64,000 bases of DNA from positions 372,001 to 436,000 of the forward strand of contig QFQS01000003.1 in assembly GCA_003243455.1 (NCBI GenBank). The letters are read 5' to 3'. Below are positions 25,218 through 34,062 of this stretch, in pieces. Position numbers and translations under genes: made by a program. A model generated the notes under the pieces. It saw nothing but the letters and a program-made list of their open reading frames with translations, ran no database searches and had not been told where the DNA came from. Origin of the DNA: Cereibacter sphaeroides (GTDB lineage: Bacteria > Pseudomonadota > Alphaproteobacteria > Rhodobacterales > Rhodobacteraceae). Numbering within the stretch: position 1 is the first letter of the stretch; the number at the start of each line of letters is the position of its first letter.

Positions 25218-25616
25218 TCAGGCCGCCGCGATACAATCGACTTCCGCCAGCCATGCCGGGCCTGCCAGTGCTGCAACGACCAGCAGGGTGCCGGCGGGCA
25301 GCGGACCGTCGCCGACCCAGGCGTCGCGGCGGGCGCGATAGGTGGCGATGGCCTCGGGCGTGCCGATCGTCAGGTAGACCGTGATCTTGATGACGTTGGA
25401 ATGGTCCATCCCGGCAGAGGCCAGTCCGGCATCGATATTGGCGAAACAGGCGTCGAGTTGCGTCGCCAAGCCATCCGCCGTGGTGCCATCGGGGCGCACC
25501 CCGATCTGGCCGGACAGGTGCAGCCATTGCTTCGCCTCCGTCGTCAGCACCGCATGCTGATAGCGCGAGGCGGGGGCCGCAATGCCTTCGGGATTCCAGC
25601 GTCGGATCGTGGTCAT
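25218..25616 (-). CDS. RidA family (YjgF/YER057c) protein in the kynurenine operon
   Basis: This 132-residue protein has AVLTTEAKQWLHLSGQIGVRPDGT and NVIKITVYLTIG, RidA-family features. The canonical catalytic Arg position near the C-terminus (usually R-x-x-V-E) reads PAWLAEVDCIAA, without an obvious Arg, so it may not be a standard imine deaminase. It lies between kynU and kynA with proper GGAAGGA spacing, which suggests a job in handling reactive kynurenine-pathway intermediates (inference). Confidence 0.82.
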   Translation of the reverse strand: MTTIRRWNPEGIAAPASRYQHAVLTTEAKQWLHLSGQIGVRPDGTTADGLATQLDACFANIDAGLASAGMDHSNVIKITVYLTIGTPEAIATYRARRDAWVGDGPLPAGTLLVVAALAGPAWLAEVDCIAAA

Positions 25617-25637
25617 ATGTCGTCCTTCCGGGTGGGT

Positions 25638-26831
25638 TCAGGTGACGCGCGCGCGTTTCTTGTATTCCGGGCGGTCCCAAATGTTCCTGGCCATGATGCC
25701 GCCGAGTATCTCGGCAGCGCGGTTCACGTCGTCCATGCTGGTGTAAAGCGGCGTGAAGCCAAAGCGCAGGATGTCGGGCGCGCGGAAGTCGCCGATGACG
25801 CCCGCCGCGATCAGGGCCTGCATGATCGCATAGCCTTCAGGGTGGCGGAAGCTGACCTGGCTGCCGCGCAGCGCCGGATCGCGGGGCGAGGCGAGCGTCA
25901 GCGTGGGGCAGGCGGCCTCGACAGCTTTGATGAAGGCATTGGTCAGTTCGATGGAACGCGCCCGCACATCGGCCATGCTTGCCATGTCCCAGATGTCGAG
26001 CGAGGCCTCCAGCGCCGCCATCTGCAGCACTGGCGGCGTGCCGACCCGCATCCGCTCGATCCCCTCACCAGGGCGATAGGTCAGGTCAAAAGCGAAGGGC
26101 GCTTCATGCCCAAGCCAGCCGGACAGCGCCGGGCGGGCGCGGTCGGCGTGGCGCGGGGCGACGTAGATGAAGGCGGGGCCGCCGGGACCGGAGTTGAGGT
26201 ATTTGTAGGTGCAGCCGACCGCGAAATCGGCACCTGCGCCGGCAAGATCGACAGGCACGGCGCCTGCGGAATGCGCCAGATCCCATACGGTCAGGGCACC
26301 CGCCGCATGGGCGCGGGCGGTCAGCGCCGCCATGTCATGCTTGCGACCGGTGCGATAATCGACCTCGGTGATCATCGTGACCGCGACGGTCTCATTGATG
26401 GCATCTGCCACCGCCTCTGGTTCCACCGTGACGAGACGATACCCGTTGCCCAGTGTCCGGCAAAGACCGTCAGCCATGTAAAGGTCCGAGGGGAAGTTGC
26501 CCGTGTCCGACAGGATCACCCGGCGCGACGGGTTCATTTCCAGCGCGGAAGCCAGCGCCTGATAGACCTTGATCGACAGGGTATCGCCCATCACCACGCT
26601 TCCCGGTTCCGCGCCGATCAGCCGCCCGATCCGGTCGCCGATGCGCGAGGGCTGCTCCATCCACCCGGCGCGGTTCCAGCCGGTGATCAGCATCTCGCCC
26701 CATTCTTCGGTCACCGTGCGGGCGACGCGGGCGGCCGCCGCTTTCGGCAACGGACCCAGCGAGTTTCCGTCAAGGTAGATCACCCCTTCGGGCAGATGGA
26801 ACATGGCGCGCGTGGCGTCGAAATCGGTCAT
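25638..26831 (-). CDS. kynU: Kynureninase
   Basis: This is a 397-residue PLP enzyme cleaving kynurenine to anthranilate and alanine. The N-terminus is GVIYLDGNSLGPLPKAA. The PLP lysine is K210 in CTYKYLNSGPGGPAF, and DLAHSAGA and RPGEGIERMRVGTPPVLQM are further family motifs. AAGGGAGAG is well placed before the ATG. It is the first gene of the kynU-ridA-kynA operon and is divergent from the dikinase-like gene. Confidence 0.95.
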   Translation of the reverse strand: MTDFDATRAMFHLPEGVIYLDGNSLGPLPKAAAARVARTVTEEWGEMLITGWNRAGWMEQPSRIGDRIGRLIGAEPGSVVMGDTLSIKVYQALASALEMNPSRRVILSDTGNFPSDLYMADGLCRTLGNGYRLVTVEPEAVADAINETVAVTMITEVDYRTGRKHDMAALTARAHAAGALTVWDLAHSAGAVPVDLAGAGADFAVGCTYKYLNSGPGGPAFIYVAPRHADRARPALSGWLGHEAPFAFDLTYRPGEGIERMRVGTPPVLQMAALEASLDIWDMASMADVRARSIELTNAFIKAVEAACPTLTLASPRDPALRGSQVSFRHPEGYAIMQALIAAGVIGDFRAPDILRFGFTPLYTSMDDVNRAAEILGGIMARNIWDRPEYKKRARVT

Positions 26832-26955
26832 TCTGGCTCTCCCTTGCGGGCGACCCTAGATCGGCGCGGCGGGCTTTGAAAGCGGGCGCGATGCGCCCTG
26901 TCGTGATCACATTGCCTATACATTGGTCGTAAAGCAGTCACGGAACGTCAAAAAT

Positions 26956-26967
26956 CTGACATGTCAG
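26956..26967. promoter_or_regulatory. Perfect palindrome CTGACATGTCAG in the kynU/dikinase divergent region
   Basis: A 12-bp perfect palindrome lies 54 bp before the GTG start of the + strand gene and 125 bp before kynU. A further CTGAC half-site follows at 26974. It is a plausible operator, with no regulator assigned. Confidence 0.35.
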
Positions 26968-27020
26968 GCTTGTCTGACCGCCGAACCGGCGTATGCTGCA
27001 AGTGAAAAGGAAATGCCGCG

Positions 27021-29573
27021 GTGCAGAAATACGATCCGATCCTTGACTATGCGGAAGTGACACCGAGCGCGCGTATCGCGACGGTGACGCATGGCTGGAG
27101 GGCGAAATGTCTGCAAAGGCTGATCCGGCTGGATCTGCCTGTTCCCCATACCGTTGCCCTGCCTTCGACGACCGTGCGCGGGATCGCCGCTGGCGGGCAG
27201 GTGAACTGTGAAGGCATTCTGGCGCTGTTCGGCGATGCGCCACTCGTCTCAGTTCGGCCCAGCCCGGAAAACCCCGATTGGGGCGGCCCGGCGACGGTTC
27301 TGAACATCGGGCTGAACCCCTCTCGCCACGCCGCCCTGGTCAAGACGCATGGAGCCGACGCGGCGGACGCACTGTTCCTGCGGTTCATCCAGAGCTATGC
27401 GATCCACGTCGCCCGGCTTGACCCCGAGAACTTTGATGAGGTGGCGCCTTCGGCTGCCGCCATCCACAAGGCGCTGTCCGCCTATGAGGCGGAAATGGAC
27501 GAGCCCTTCCCCGAGGACCCGGCGGCGCAACTTTCCGAAGTCCTGCGCTCGATGGCGCGGGCCTGGGAGGGGACATCGGCCCGGCTGCTGCGTCAGGCGA
27601 AGGGTGCGCCAGAGGATGGCGGCCTGGGTCTTGTCGTGCAGTCGATGGCGCAGGGGATCGGGCAGGGGATCTCTGGCTCTGGCGTGATCCAGTATGTCGA
27701 CCCGGTGACGGGGCAGCCGCAATTGACGGGGCGCTATCTTGGGCAAAGCCAGGGGCGCGATGCGCTGGCGCGGCCGGGGGCGATCTACCTGACGCGCGAT
27801 CCGCGCGGGCCGTCGCTGGAGGAACTGGCGCCGGGGGCGTTTGCAGAACTGGTGCGCTATGGCGGCGCGTGCCGGGCGAAACTGCGTGAAGAGATGCAGG
27901 TGGAGTTCACCATCGAGGATGGCAGGCTCGCCGTTTTGGATGCCGTCAAGGTGGTGCGGTCGTCCCGCGCGAACCTGCGCATCGCGGTGGCGCTGGCTGA
28001 AGAGGGGATCATCTCGCGCGATGAGGCGGTCCTGCGCGTGGCGCCCAGGTCTCTGCCAGAGCTTTTGCACCACCAGGTCGATCCGCGCGGAAGCCGCGAC
28101 CGGATCGTCAAGGGCATCGCCGCCTCTCCGGGCGGGGCCACGGGCAGGATCGTGTTCTCGGCGGATGCGGCTCAGGCCAGCGCGGCTCGGGGCGAGCCTT
28201 GCATCCTTGTGCGCCGGGAAACCGCGCCCGAGGACATTCGCGGAATGCACTCCTCGGTCGGTGTCCTGACCGAGCGTGGGGGGATGACCAGCCACGCCGC
28301 GGTGATCGCCCGCGGCATCGGTTTGCCCTGCGTCGTCGGCGCATCAGAGATGCGGCTGGATGTGCGCGAGAAAAAGCTGATCGTGCCGGACGGACGCAGC
28401 TTTGCCGAGGGCGACATAATCACCATCGACGGTGCGACGGGTGAGGCGCTTGCGGGTGCCGCCGAGATGCTGGCCCCGGCGCTGGACGACAATTTCCGAA
28501 AGCTGCTGAGCTGGGCGGACGAGGCGCGCGACATCGGCGTGCGTGCCAATGCCGACACACCGGCAGACGCCCAGACCGCGCGTGATTTCGCGGCCGAGGG
28601 GATCGGCCTGTGCCGGACCGAGCACATGTTCTTCGAGGAAGACCGTCTTGTGGTCATGCGCGAGATGATCTTTGCCGATACGCCCAAGGACCGGGCGGCG
28701 GCGCTGGCCTTGCTGCTGCCGATGCAGCGGCAGGATTTCATCCAGTTGTTCGACATCATGCAGGGGCTGCCAGTCTGCATCCGCCTGTTCGATCCGCCGC
28801 TGCACGAGTTCCTGCCGCACAGCCGCGAGGGCTTGCGCGAACTGGCCGAGGCGCTGGATATTCCGCTATCGGCCGTCACCCGCCGGGCCGAGGCACTGTC
28901 CGAGGTCAATCCGATGCTGGGGATGCGTGGCGTTCGTCTGGGTGTCGTCCTGCCCGAGATCTATGCCATGCAGGCGCAGGCGATCTTCGAGGCGACGGTC
29001 GAGGCCGGGCGGCGCGGGGCGACCGTGGTGCCGGAAATCATGATCCCGCTGGTTTCGGCCAAGCGCGAGGTCGAGCTGGTGAAAAGCCATATCGACACGG
29101 TGGCCGCCGCCGTTCGTGGGCGGACCGGCGCGCAGTTCGACTACAAGTTGGGCGTCATGGTTGAGACGCCGCGCGCTGCCCTGCGGGCGGGCGAGATTGC
29201 CCAGCATGCGAGCTTCCTGTCCTTCGGCACCAACGACCTGACCCAGATGACCTATGGTTTGTCGCGCGACGACGCAGGCCGGTTCATGAATACCTACGTC
29301 CAGCAGGGCGTCTTCCCTGAGGATCCGTTCCACATTCTGGACGTGGATGGTGTGGGAGAGTTGCTGCACATCGGCGCCGAACGGGGACGCAAAACGCGCG
29401 CCGACTTGACTCTGTCGATCTGCGGTGAACATGGCGGGAACCCCGAATCGATTGCCTTCTGCCGCTTCGCCGGGTTCGATTACGTCTCTTGCTCGCCCTA
29501 CCGGGTACCACAGGCGCGGCTGGCAGCAGCCCATCTTGCGTTGCTTGAGCGCAACATAGGCGGGCAAGCCTGA
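27021..29573 (+). CDS. Pyruvate phosphate dikinase-like PEP-utilising enzyme with divergent ATP-grasp part
   Basis: This protein has 850 residues. The middle phosphohistidine domain (GGMTSHAAVIARGIGLPCV, His near residue 425) and the C-terminal PEP/pyruvate barrel (CRTEHMFF, CGEHGGNPESIAFC, SCSPYRVPQARLA) are intact PPDK features. The N-terminal ATP-grasp region is shortened: the usual GGKGANLAEM start is absent, and the SVRSGARVSMPGMMDT-type loop reads SVRPSPENPDWGGPATVLN. It may be a PPDK paralogue with altered nucleotide handling rather than a housekeeping PPDK. GTG start, with AAGGAAA upstream. Confidence 0.8.
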   Translation: MQKYDPILDYAEVTPSARIATVTHGWRAKCLQRLIRLDLPVPHTVALPSTTVRGIAAGGQVNCEGILALFGDAPLVSVRPSPENPDWGGPATVLNIGLNPSRHAALVKTHGADAADALFLRFIQSYAIHVARLDPENFDEVAPSAAAIHKALSAYEAEMDEPFPEDPAAQLSEVLRSMARAWEGTSARLLRQAKGAPEDGGLGLVVQSMAQGIGQGISGSGVIQYVDPVTGQPQLTGRYLGQSQGRDALARPGAIYLTRDPRGPSLEELAPGAFAELVRYGGACRAKLREEMQVEFTIEDGRLAVLDAVKVVRSSRANLRIAVALAEEGIISRDEAVLRVAPRSLPELLHHQVDPRGSRDRIVKGIAASPGGATGRIVFSADAAQASAARGEPCILVRRETAPEDIRGMHSSVGVLTERGGMTSHAAVIARGIGLPCVVGASEMRLDVREKKLIVPDGRSFAEGDIITIDGATGEALAGAAEMLAPALDDNFRKLLSWADEARDIGVRANADTPADAQTARDFAAEGIGLCRTEHMFFEEDRLVVMREMIFADTPKDRAAALALLLPMQRQDFIQLFDIMQGLPVCIRLFDPPLHEFLPHSREGLRELAEALDIPLSAVTRRAEALSEVNPMLGMRGVRLGVVLPEIYAMQAQAIFEATVEAGRRGATVVPEIMIPLVSAKREVELVKSHIDTVAAAVRGRTGAQFDYKLGVMVETPRAALRAGEIAQHASFLSFGTNDLTQMTYGLSRDDAGRFMNTYVQQGVFPEDPFHILDVDGVGELLHIGAERGRKTRADLTLSICGEHGGNPESIAFCRFAGFDYVSCSPYRVPQARLAAAHLALLERNIGGQA

Positions 29574-29791
29574 GGTTTTTGAGAGCCACTTGACAGAGCG
29601 GCTTCAACCACAGGTTTTCCAGTTAAAGCGGTGTCGGCGGATGTTCGCGCAAGTGCTTGATTTTGCTGTGGCAAATCTGCCACCGCAATTTACCTTGCTT
29701 AAAAGTTGGACTATCTACGTCCCCTGTTGCCATCGGGTGGGGCATTTCCCGGGTCTGGCAACGGTGTGAAAACTGACCGGGACGACCTATC
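29574..29791. other. Intergenic region with leader hairpin before the SleB-type gene
   Basis: This 218-bp gap shows no coding character. It contains GTTGCCA (29726-29732) paired with TGGCAAC (29756-29762), enclosing a GC-rich inner stem, ending 29 bp before the next ATG. It probably lies in the 5' UTR of the hydrolase gene. Confidence 0.3.
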
Positions 29792-30475
29792 ATGCGACTG
29801 CGCAATCTGTGGATCGGCAGCCTTTCGGGGCTGGCTGGGCTGACGGGTGTTGCCTATGCGAACGTGGGATCGGACATTGGTTCGGTGCCGCTTACGGGCA
29901 TGGATTACAGCCTGTCCGCGCTATACGACCCCGGGCGGATGTCGCTGGAACCGATCCGGCCCGAAAACCTGGGGGTGCCATCGGATCTGCGTCCGCTTAT
30001 CGACAGCGGGATGCAAAAACCCTCGACGCTTGAAATCACCTACACGCAGGATTTTCTGGACTCCCAACCGTTGGCCGAAGGCGACGAGCAATGGGAATGT
30101 CTGGCGAAGGCCGTCTATTTCGAGGCGCGTGGCGAAAGTATCAAGGGTCAGTTCGCGGTCGCGGAAGTGATCCTGAACCGGGTTGAATCCCGCCTTTATC
30201 CCGGTTCTGTCTGCCGCGTGGTAAACCAAGGCGGATCAGGCGGTTGCCAGTTCTCCTTCACCTGCGATGGCATCTCTGACCGTATTCGCGAAAAGGATGC
30301 ATGGCGCACCGCCGGGCGGATCGCGCGCCTGATGCTGGATGGCGCGCCACGGACGCTGACCGATGGGGCCACCAGCTTTCACACCCGCAAAGTGCGTCCC
30401 AACTGGGCGGGCCGGATGGAGCGCACCGCCTCCATCGGGCAGCACATGTTCTATCGGGTCTCCAGCCGCGACTGA
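29792..30475 (+). CDS. Cell wall hydrolase (SleB/Hydrolase_2 domain)
   Basis: This 227-residue exported protein has a signal peptide (about 1-23). The C-terminal hydrolase domain starts at WECLAKAVYFEARGES and continues GQFAVAEVILNRVESRLYPGSVCRVVNQ, then GGCQFSFTCDG, the SleB/CwlJ pattern with the conserved Glu in YFEARGE. It would act on peptidoglycan. The central linker is of unknown role. Confidence 0.9.
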   Translation: MRLRNLWIGSLSGLAGLTGVAYANVGSDIGSVPLTGMDYSLSALYDPGRMSLEPIRPENLGVPSDLRPLIDSGMQKPSTLEITYTQDFLDSQPLAEGDEQWECLAKAVYFEARGESIKGQFAVAEVILNRVESRLYPGSVCRVVNQGGSGGCQFSFTCDGISDRIREKDAWRTAGRIARLMLDGAPRTLTDGATSFHTRKVRPNWAGRMERTASIGQHMFYRVSSRD

Positions 30476-30566
30476 TATGTCGCGGCCCTTGCCATGCCGG
30501 TCGCAACCGGGATAGGGCGGCGGCGGCGCGATATTATCCTGTCGCCTTGGTCCAGCGAGTACCCAG

Positions 30567-31466
30567 ATGTCCAGCGACATAAGCCACGCCTTCGCCCATC
30601 CAGAGGAGCGGGCCGAAGCCTCGGCCAGCGCCGATCCGCGCGACCGCATTTCGCTTCGCGATCATGTCGTCGAGGCGGAGATCGGTGCGTTTCAGCAGGA
30701 ACGCGGCACCCGCCAGCGTCTGCGCTTTGACGTGGTGGTCGAGGTGCGACCCCATCCCGCACCCTTGCAGGACGATGTGGACCGCATCCTGTCCTATGAC
30801 CGCATTGCCGAGGCGATTGCCACCGAGCTTGGCTCGGAAAGGCTGAACCTGCTGGAGACGCTGGCCGAGAAGGTGGCCGAGCGCATCCTGGCCGAACCGC
30901 AGGCGATGCGCGCCTTTGTGCGCGTCGAGAAGCTGGATCGGGGCCCGGGCGCGCTGGGGGTCGAGATCGTGCGATCCCGCGCCGAGGTGCCGACACATGT
31001 GGGCGACGAGGGGATGGCGCTGCACCCGGTGGTCGTATTTCTGGACAACGCGACGATCGGCGCCGGCGATCTCGCCCGCCGGTTGGACGAATTCGAGGCG
31101 CAGGGCGCGCCGCTGATCCTGACGGTCGGGTTGCCCGATCTTGCCCGCCCCGCCACCGGCCACCGTCCGACGCAGCGGCGCATCGACCTGCTGGCCATCG
31201 AGCAGAACGCCTGGGTTCTGGCCGCGCGCGATCCGCGCTGCGTGGTCGTCGCGACCCGGACCGAGATCGACTGGGCGATGAAGCATGGCAAAACGGTCGT
31301 CTGGGCGCCGTCGAAGCTGGTGCTGGACGCGGTGGATGGGCCGAAGGGCACCGATCCCGTCGCGCTGGCGCTGTGGCTGGCCGAAAGCCTTGCCGCCTCG
31401 CGGCTGGTGCTTCACGGCTCTGTAACAGTCCCGGCGGGAAGCCGCGTGCCGATCGAAAGGCTTTAG
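30567..31466 (+). CDS. folB: Dihydroneopterin aldolase with ~170-residue C-terminal extension
   Basis: This protein has 299 residues. The FolB core covers about residues 28-125 (LRDHVVEAEIGAFQQERGTRQRLRFDVVVEV, LSYDRIAEAI, NLLETLAEKVAERIL, and VRVEKLDR). Residues ~130-299 form a second domain not found in standard ~120-residue FolB. Its end (WAPSKLVLDAV...TDPVALALWLAESLAASRLVLHG) faintly recalls amino-acid-kinase-fold proteins (inference). The gene is upstream of folP and glmM in the same direction, so folate synthesis is the likely role. Confidence 0.87.
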   Translation: MSSDISHAFAHPEERAEASASADPRDRISLRDHVVEAEIGAFQQERGTRQRLRFDVVVEVRPHPAPLQDDVDRILSYDRIAEAIATELGSERLNLLETLAEKVAERILAEPQAMRAFVRVEKLDRGPGALGVEIVRSRAEVPTHVGDEGMALHPVVVFLDNATIGAGDLARRLDEFEAQGAPLILTVGLPDLARPATGHRPTQRRIDLLAIEQNAWVLAARDPRCVVVATRTEIDWAMKHGKTVVWAPSKLVLDAVDGPKGTDPVALALWLAESLAASRLVLHGSVTVPAGSRVPIERL

Positions 31467-31512
31467 GGCCACCCGCTTGCCAACGGCGGCGGCGCGCGGC
31501 ACAGGTGCGCCA

Positions 31513-32523
31513 ATGGAATATTTTCGCCCCATCGCGATGACTGACCCCGCCCGGCCGCCGGGCGCGCTGTCTTTGGCCGGGGGATGGTGCTGGTTCGCGG
31601 CGGTCGAGGTTCTGCAACGCGGCCGCGCGCCCTTCATGATCGCGGCGGGCGATCTGCATGGCGATCTGCGCACAAGGTTGAGCGCCCCCCGCCCCGCCTT
31701 CGCCGGGCTGGCGATGGACCGGCCGCGGATCATGGGCATCCTGAACGTGACGCCCGACAGCTTCTCGGACGGTGGCAAGTTTCTTGACCGCGATGCGGCG
31801 GTCGGGCGGGCTCGGGCGATGGCCGGATCGGGGGCGGAGATACTGGACATTGGTGGCGAGAGCACCCGGCCCGGTGCGTCGGAAGTGTCAGTGGGTGATG
31901 AGATTGCCCGCACCGCACCGGTCATCGCTGCAATTGCGGACCTTGGCGTTCCGCTTTCCATAGATACACGCAAGGCCGGGGTCGCCGAGGCGGCGCTGAC
32001 GGCCGGGGCGGCCATCGTGAATGATGTGGCGGCACTGGGCTTTGATCCGGCAATGGCCGGGGTTGTCGCAGTTTCCGGTGCGCCGGTGGTGCTGATGCAT
32101 GCCAGGGGCACGCCCGCAACCATGCAGCAGGGTCCGGTCTATGAGGATGTCCTGCTGGACGTGTATGATTTTCTGGCCGAGCGTATTGCGGCGGCAGAGG
32201 CCGCAGGCATTTCCCGCGACCGGATCGTTGTCGATCCCGGTATCGGTTTCGGCAAGACCGTCGCGCATAACCTTGCGCTGATCCGGGGTCTGTCGCTGTT
32301 TCACGGCCTTGGTTGTCCGATTATGCTCGGCGCCTCGCGCAAGCGGTTCATCGGCACGATCTCGGGCGAGGATGTGGCAGAGCGGCGTATGCCTGGGTCG
32401 CTGGCGGTGGCTTTGGCCGGGGTGGCGCAGGGGGCGCAGATCCTGCGCGTGCATGATGTGGCCGAAACGCGGGGCGCCTTGGCTCTGTGGCAGGCCGTGA
32501 CGGTGGGAGAGGGCGGATGGTAA
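31513..32523 (+). CDS. folP: Dihydropteroate synthase
   Basis: This is a 336-residue enzyme joining pterin pyrophosphate and p-aminobenzoate. The core begins at RIMGILNVTPDSFSDGGKF and includes DIGGESTRPGA, SIDTRKAGVAEAAL, NDVAAL, DPGIGFGKT and LGASRKRFIG. A ~65-residue N-terminal extension precedes the core. ATG 31513 with AGGTG upstream is preferred to the TTG at 31477. It overlaps glmM by 7 nt, indicating co-translation. Confidence 0.94.
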   Translation: MEYFRPIAMTDPARPPGALSLAGGWCWFAAVEVLQRGRAPFMIAAGDLHGDLRTRLSAPRPAFAGLAMDRPRIMGILNVTPDSFSDGGKFLDRDAAVGRARAMAGSGAEILDIGGESTRPGASEVSVGDEIARTAPVIAAIADLGVPLSIDTRKAGVAEAALTAGAAIVNDVAALGFDPAMAGVVAVSGAPVVLMHARGTPATMQQGPVYEDVLLDVYDFLAERIAAAEAAGISRDRIVVDPGIGFGKTVAHNLALIRGLSLFHGLGCPIMLGASRKRFIGTISGEDVAERRMPGSLAVALAGVAQGAQILRVHDVAETRGALALWQAVTVGEGGW

Positions 32524-33860
32524 GAAAGCTTTTCGGGACCGACGGCGTGCGCGGCACGGCCAATACCTATCCCATGACCGCCGAGATGGCGCTGCGCCTT
32601 GGTGCGGCAGCGGGCCGTTACTTCGGTCGCGCGGGCAAGGGCGCGCGGCGGGTGGTGATCGGCAAGGATACGCGCCTGTCGGGCTATATGCTGGAGAACG
32701 CGCTGACGGCGGGGCTGACCTCTACCGGCATGAATGTGCTGCTGCTGGGTCCGGTGCCGACACCTGCGGTCGGATTCCTGACCCGTTCGATGCGCGCCGA
32801 TCTGGGGGTGATGATCTCGGCCAGCCACAACCCGCATCAGGACAACGGCATCAAGTTCTTCGGTCCCGACGGGTTCAAGCTGTCGGATGAGGCCGAGCTT
32901 GAAATCGAGGCGATGGTAGAGGAAGACAACGGGCTGGCCGAACCCGAGCGGATCGGACGTGCGAAGCGGATCGACGACGGGCGCGGTCGTTATCAGGAAT
33001 ATGCCAAAACGACCTTCCCATCGGGCCTGCGGCTGGACGGTTTGAAGGTGGTGATCGACTGCGCCAACGGCGCGGCCTATCGCGCGGCGCCCGAGGTGCT
33101 GTGGGAGTTGGGGGCAGAGGTGATTCCCGTGGGGGTGACGCCGAACGGCACCAATATCAACCTGAACTGCGGCTCGACCCATATCGACACCGCGGCCTCT
33201 GCCGTGGTGGCCCATCACGCCGATGTGGGCATCTGCCTGGATGGCGACGCTGACCGGGTGATGATCCTGGACCAGAATGGGCAAGTAGCCGACGGCGACC
33301 AGATCATGGCGCTGTTCGCCGCCCGCTGGGCCGAGGAGGGCCGGCTGAACGACGGCACCCTGGTGGCCAGCGTAATGTCGAACCTGGGGCTGGAGCGGTT
33401 CCTGACTGCGCGCGGCCTGCGGCTTGAACGTGCGCCGGTGGGTGACCGTTACGTTGTCGAGGCGATGCGCAAGGGCGGCTGGAACCTGGGCGGCGAGCAG
33501 TCGGGCCATATCGTGATGACCGACTATGCAACGACCGGCGACGGGCTGATCGCGGGGCTGCAATTCCTGGCCGAGATGGCGCGGACGGGCCAGCCTGCCA
33601 GCGATCTGGTCAAAAGTTTCGACACCGTGCCGCAGATGCTGAAGAACGTCCGCTATGCTGCCGGACAGGAACCGCTGAAGGCCGCCTCCGTGCAGGCGGC
33701 AATTGCTGGAGCGGAGGCCACTCTGAACGGCAAGGGTCGGCTTCTGATCCGCAAATCCGGCACCGAACCCTTGATCCGCGTCATGGCCGAATGCGAGGAC
33801 GAGGCCATGCTGGCGAGTGTGGTTGACGGGATTGTCGCGGCGGTAAGGGCGGCGGTTTAA
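32517..33860 (+). CDS. glmM: Phosphoglucosamine mutase
   Basis: This protein has 447 residues, the standard GlmM length. It converts glucosamine-6-P to glucosamine-1-P for peptidoglycan and LPS precursors. The start is KLFGTDGVRG, the phosphoserine loop reads MISASHNPHQDNGIKFFG, the metal loop CLDGDADRV, and the C-terminal phosphate loop RKSGTEPLIRVM. GGGCGG and the folP coupling set the ATG at 32517. It is the end of the folB-folP-glmM run. Confidence 0.96.
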   Translation: MVRKLFGTDGVRGTANTYPMTAEMALRLGAAAGRYFGRAGKGARRVVIGKDTRLSGYMLENALTAGLTSTGMNVLLLGPVPTPAVGFLTRSMRADLGVMISASHNPHQDNGIKFFGPDGFKLSDEAELEIEAMVEEDNGLAEPERIGRAKRIDDGRGRYQEYAKTTFPSGLRLDGLKVVIDCANGAAYRAAPEVLWELGAEVIPVGVTPNGTNINLNCGSTHIDTAASAVVAHHADVGICLDGDADRVMILDQNGQVADGDQIMALFAARWAEEGRLNDGTLVASVMSNLGLERFLTARGLRLERAPVGDRYVVEAMRKGGWNLGGEQSGHIVMTDYATTGDGLIAGLQFLAEMARTGQPASDLVKSFDTVPQMLKNVRYAAGQEPLKAASVQAAIAGAEATLNGKGRLLIRKSGTEPLIRVMAECEDEAMLASVVDGIVAAVRAAV

Positions 33861-33861
33861 C

Positions 33862-33885
33862 GGCAGGCGACCAGTGGTCGCTGCC
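33862..33885 (+). terminator. Hairpin after glmM
   Basis: A GC-rich inverted repeat (GCGACCA-G-TGGTCGC with flanking GGCAG/TGCC) begins just after the glmM stop. There is no T-run behind it, so a terminator role is tentative. A weaker AACCTC/GAGGTT stem lies at 33937-33955. Confidence 0.4.
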
Positions 33886-34062
33886 ATATGCCTTTGCTCA
33901 GCTGCGAAAGCGCATAATTAAAGTAGTGGATTTGCCAACCTCCGCTTGAGAGGTTTGAAGTTATTCATGAATACGCTGATCTATACTTTTGAATTTGTTG
34001 GCGTTTAAATTTAAAGTATAGCATCTATCGCCGAATAGTGACGTCAATTCGGTGACCATGCA

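Noticed and set aside
30534..32123. 529-residue minus-strand ORF over folB/folP
   Set aside because: It is antisense to two clear folate genes and has no recognisable domain.
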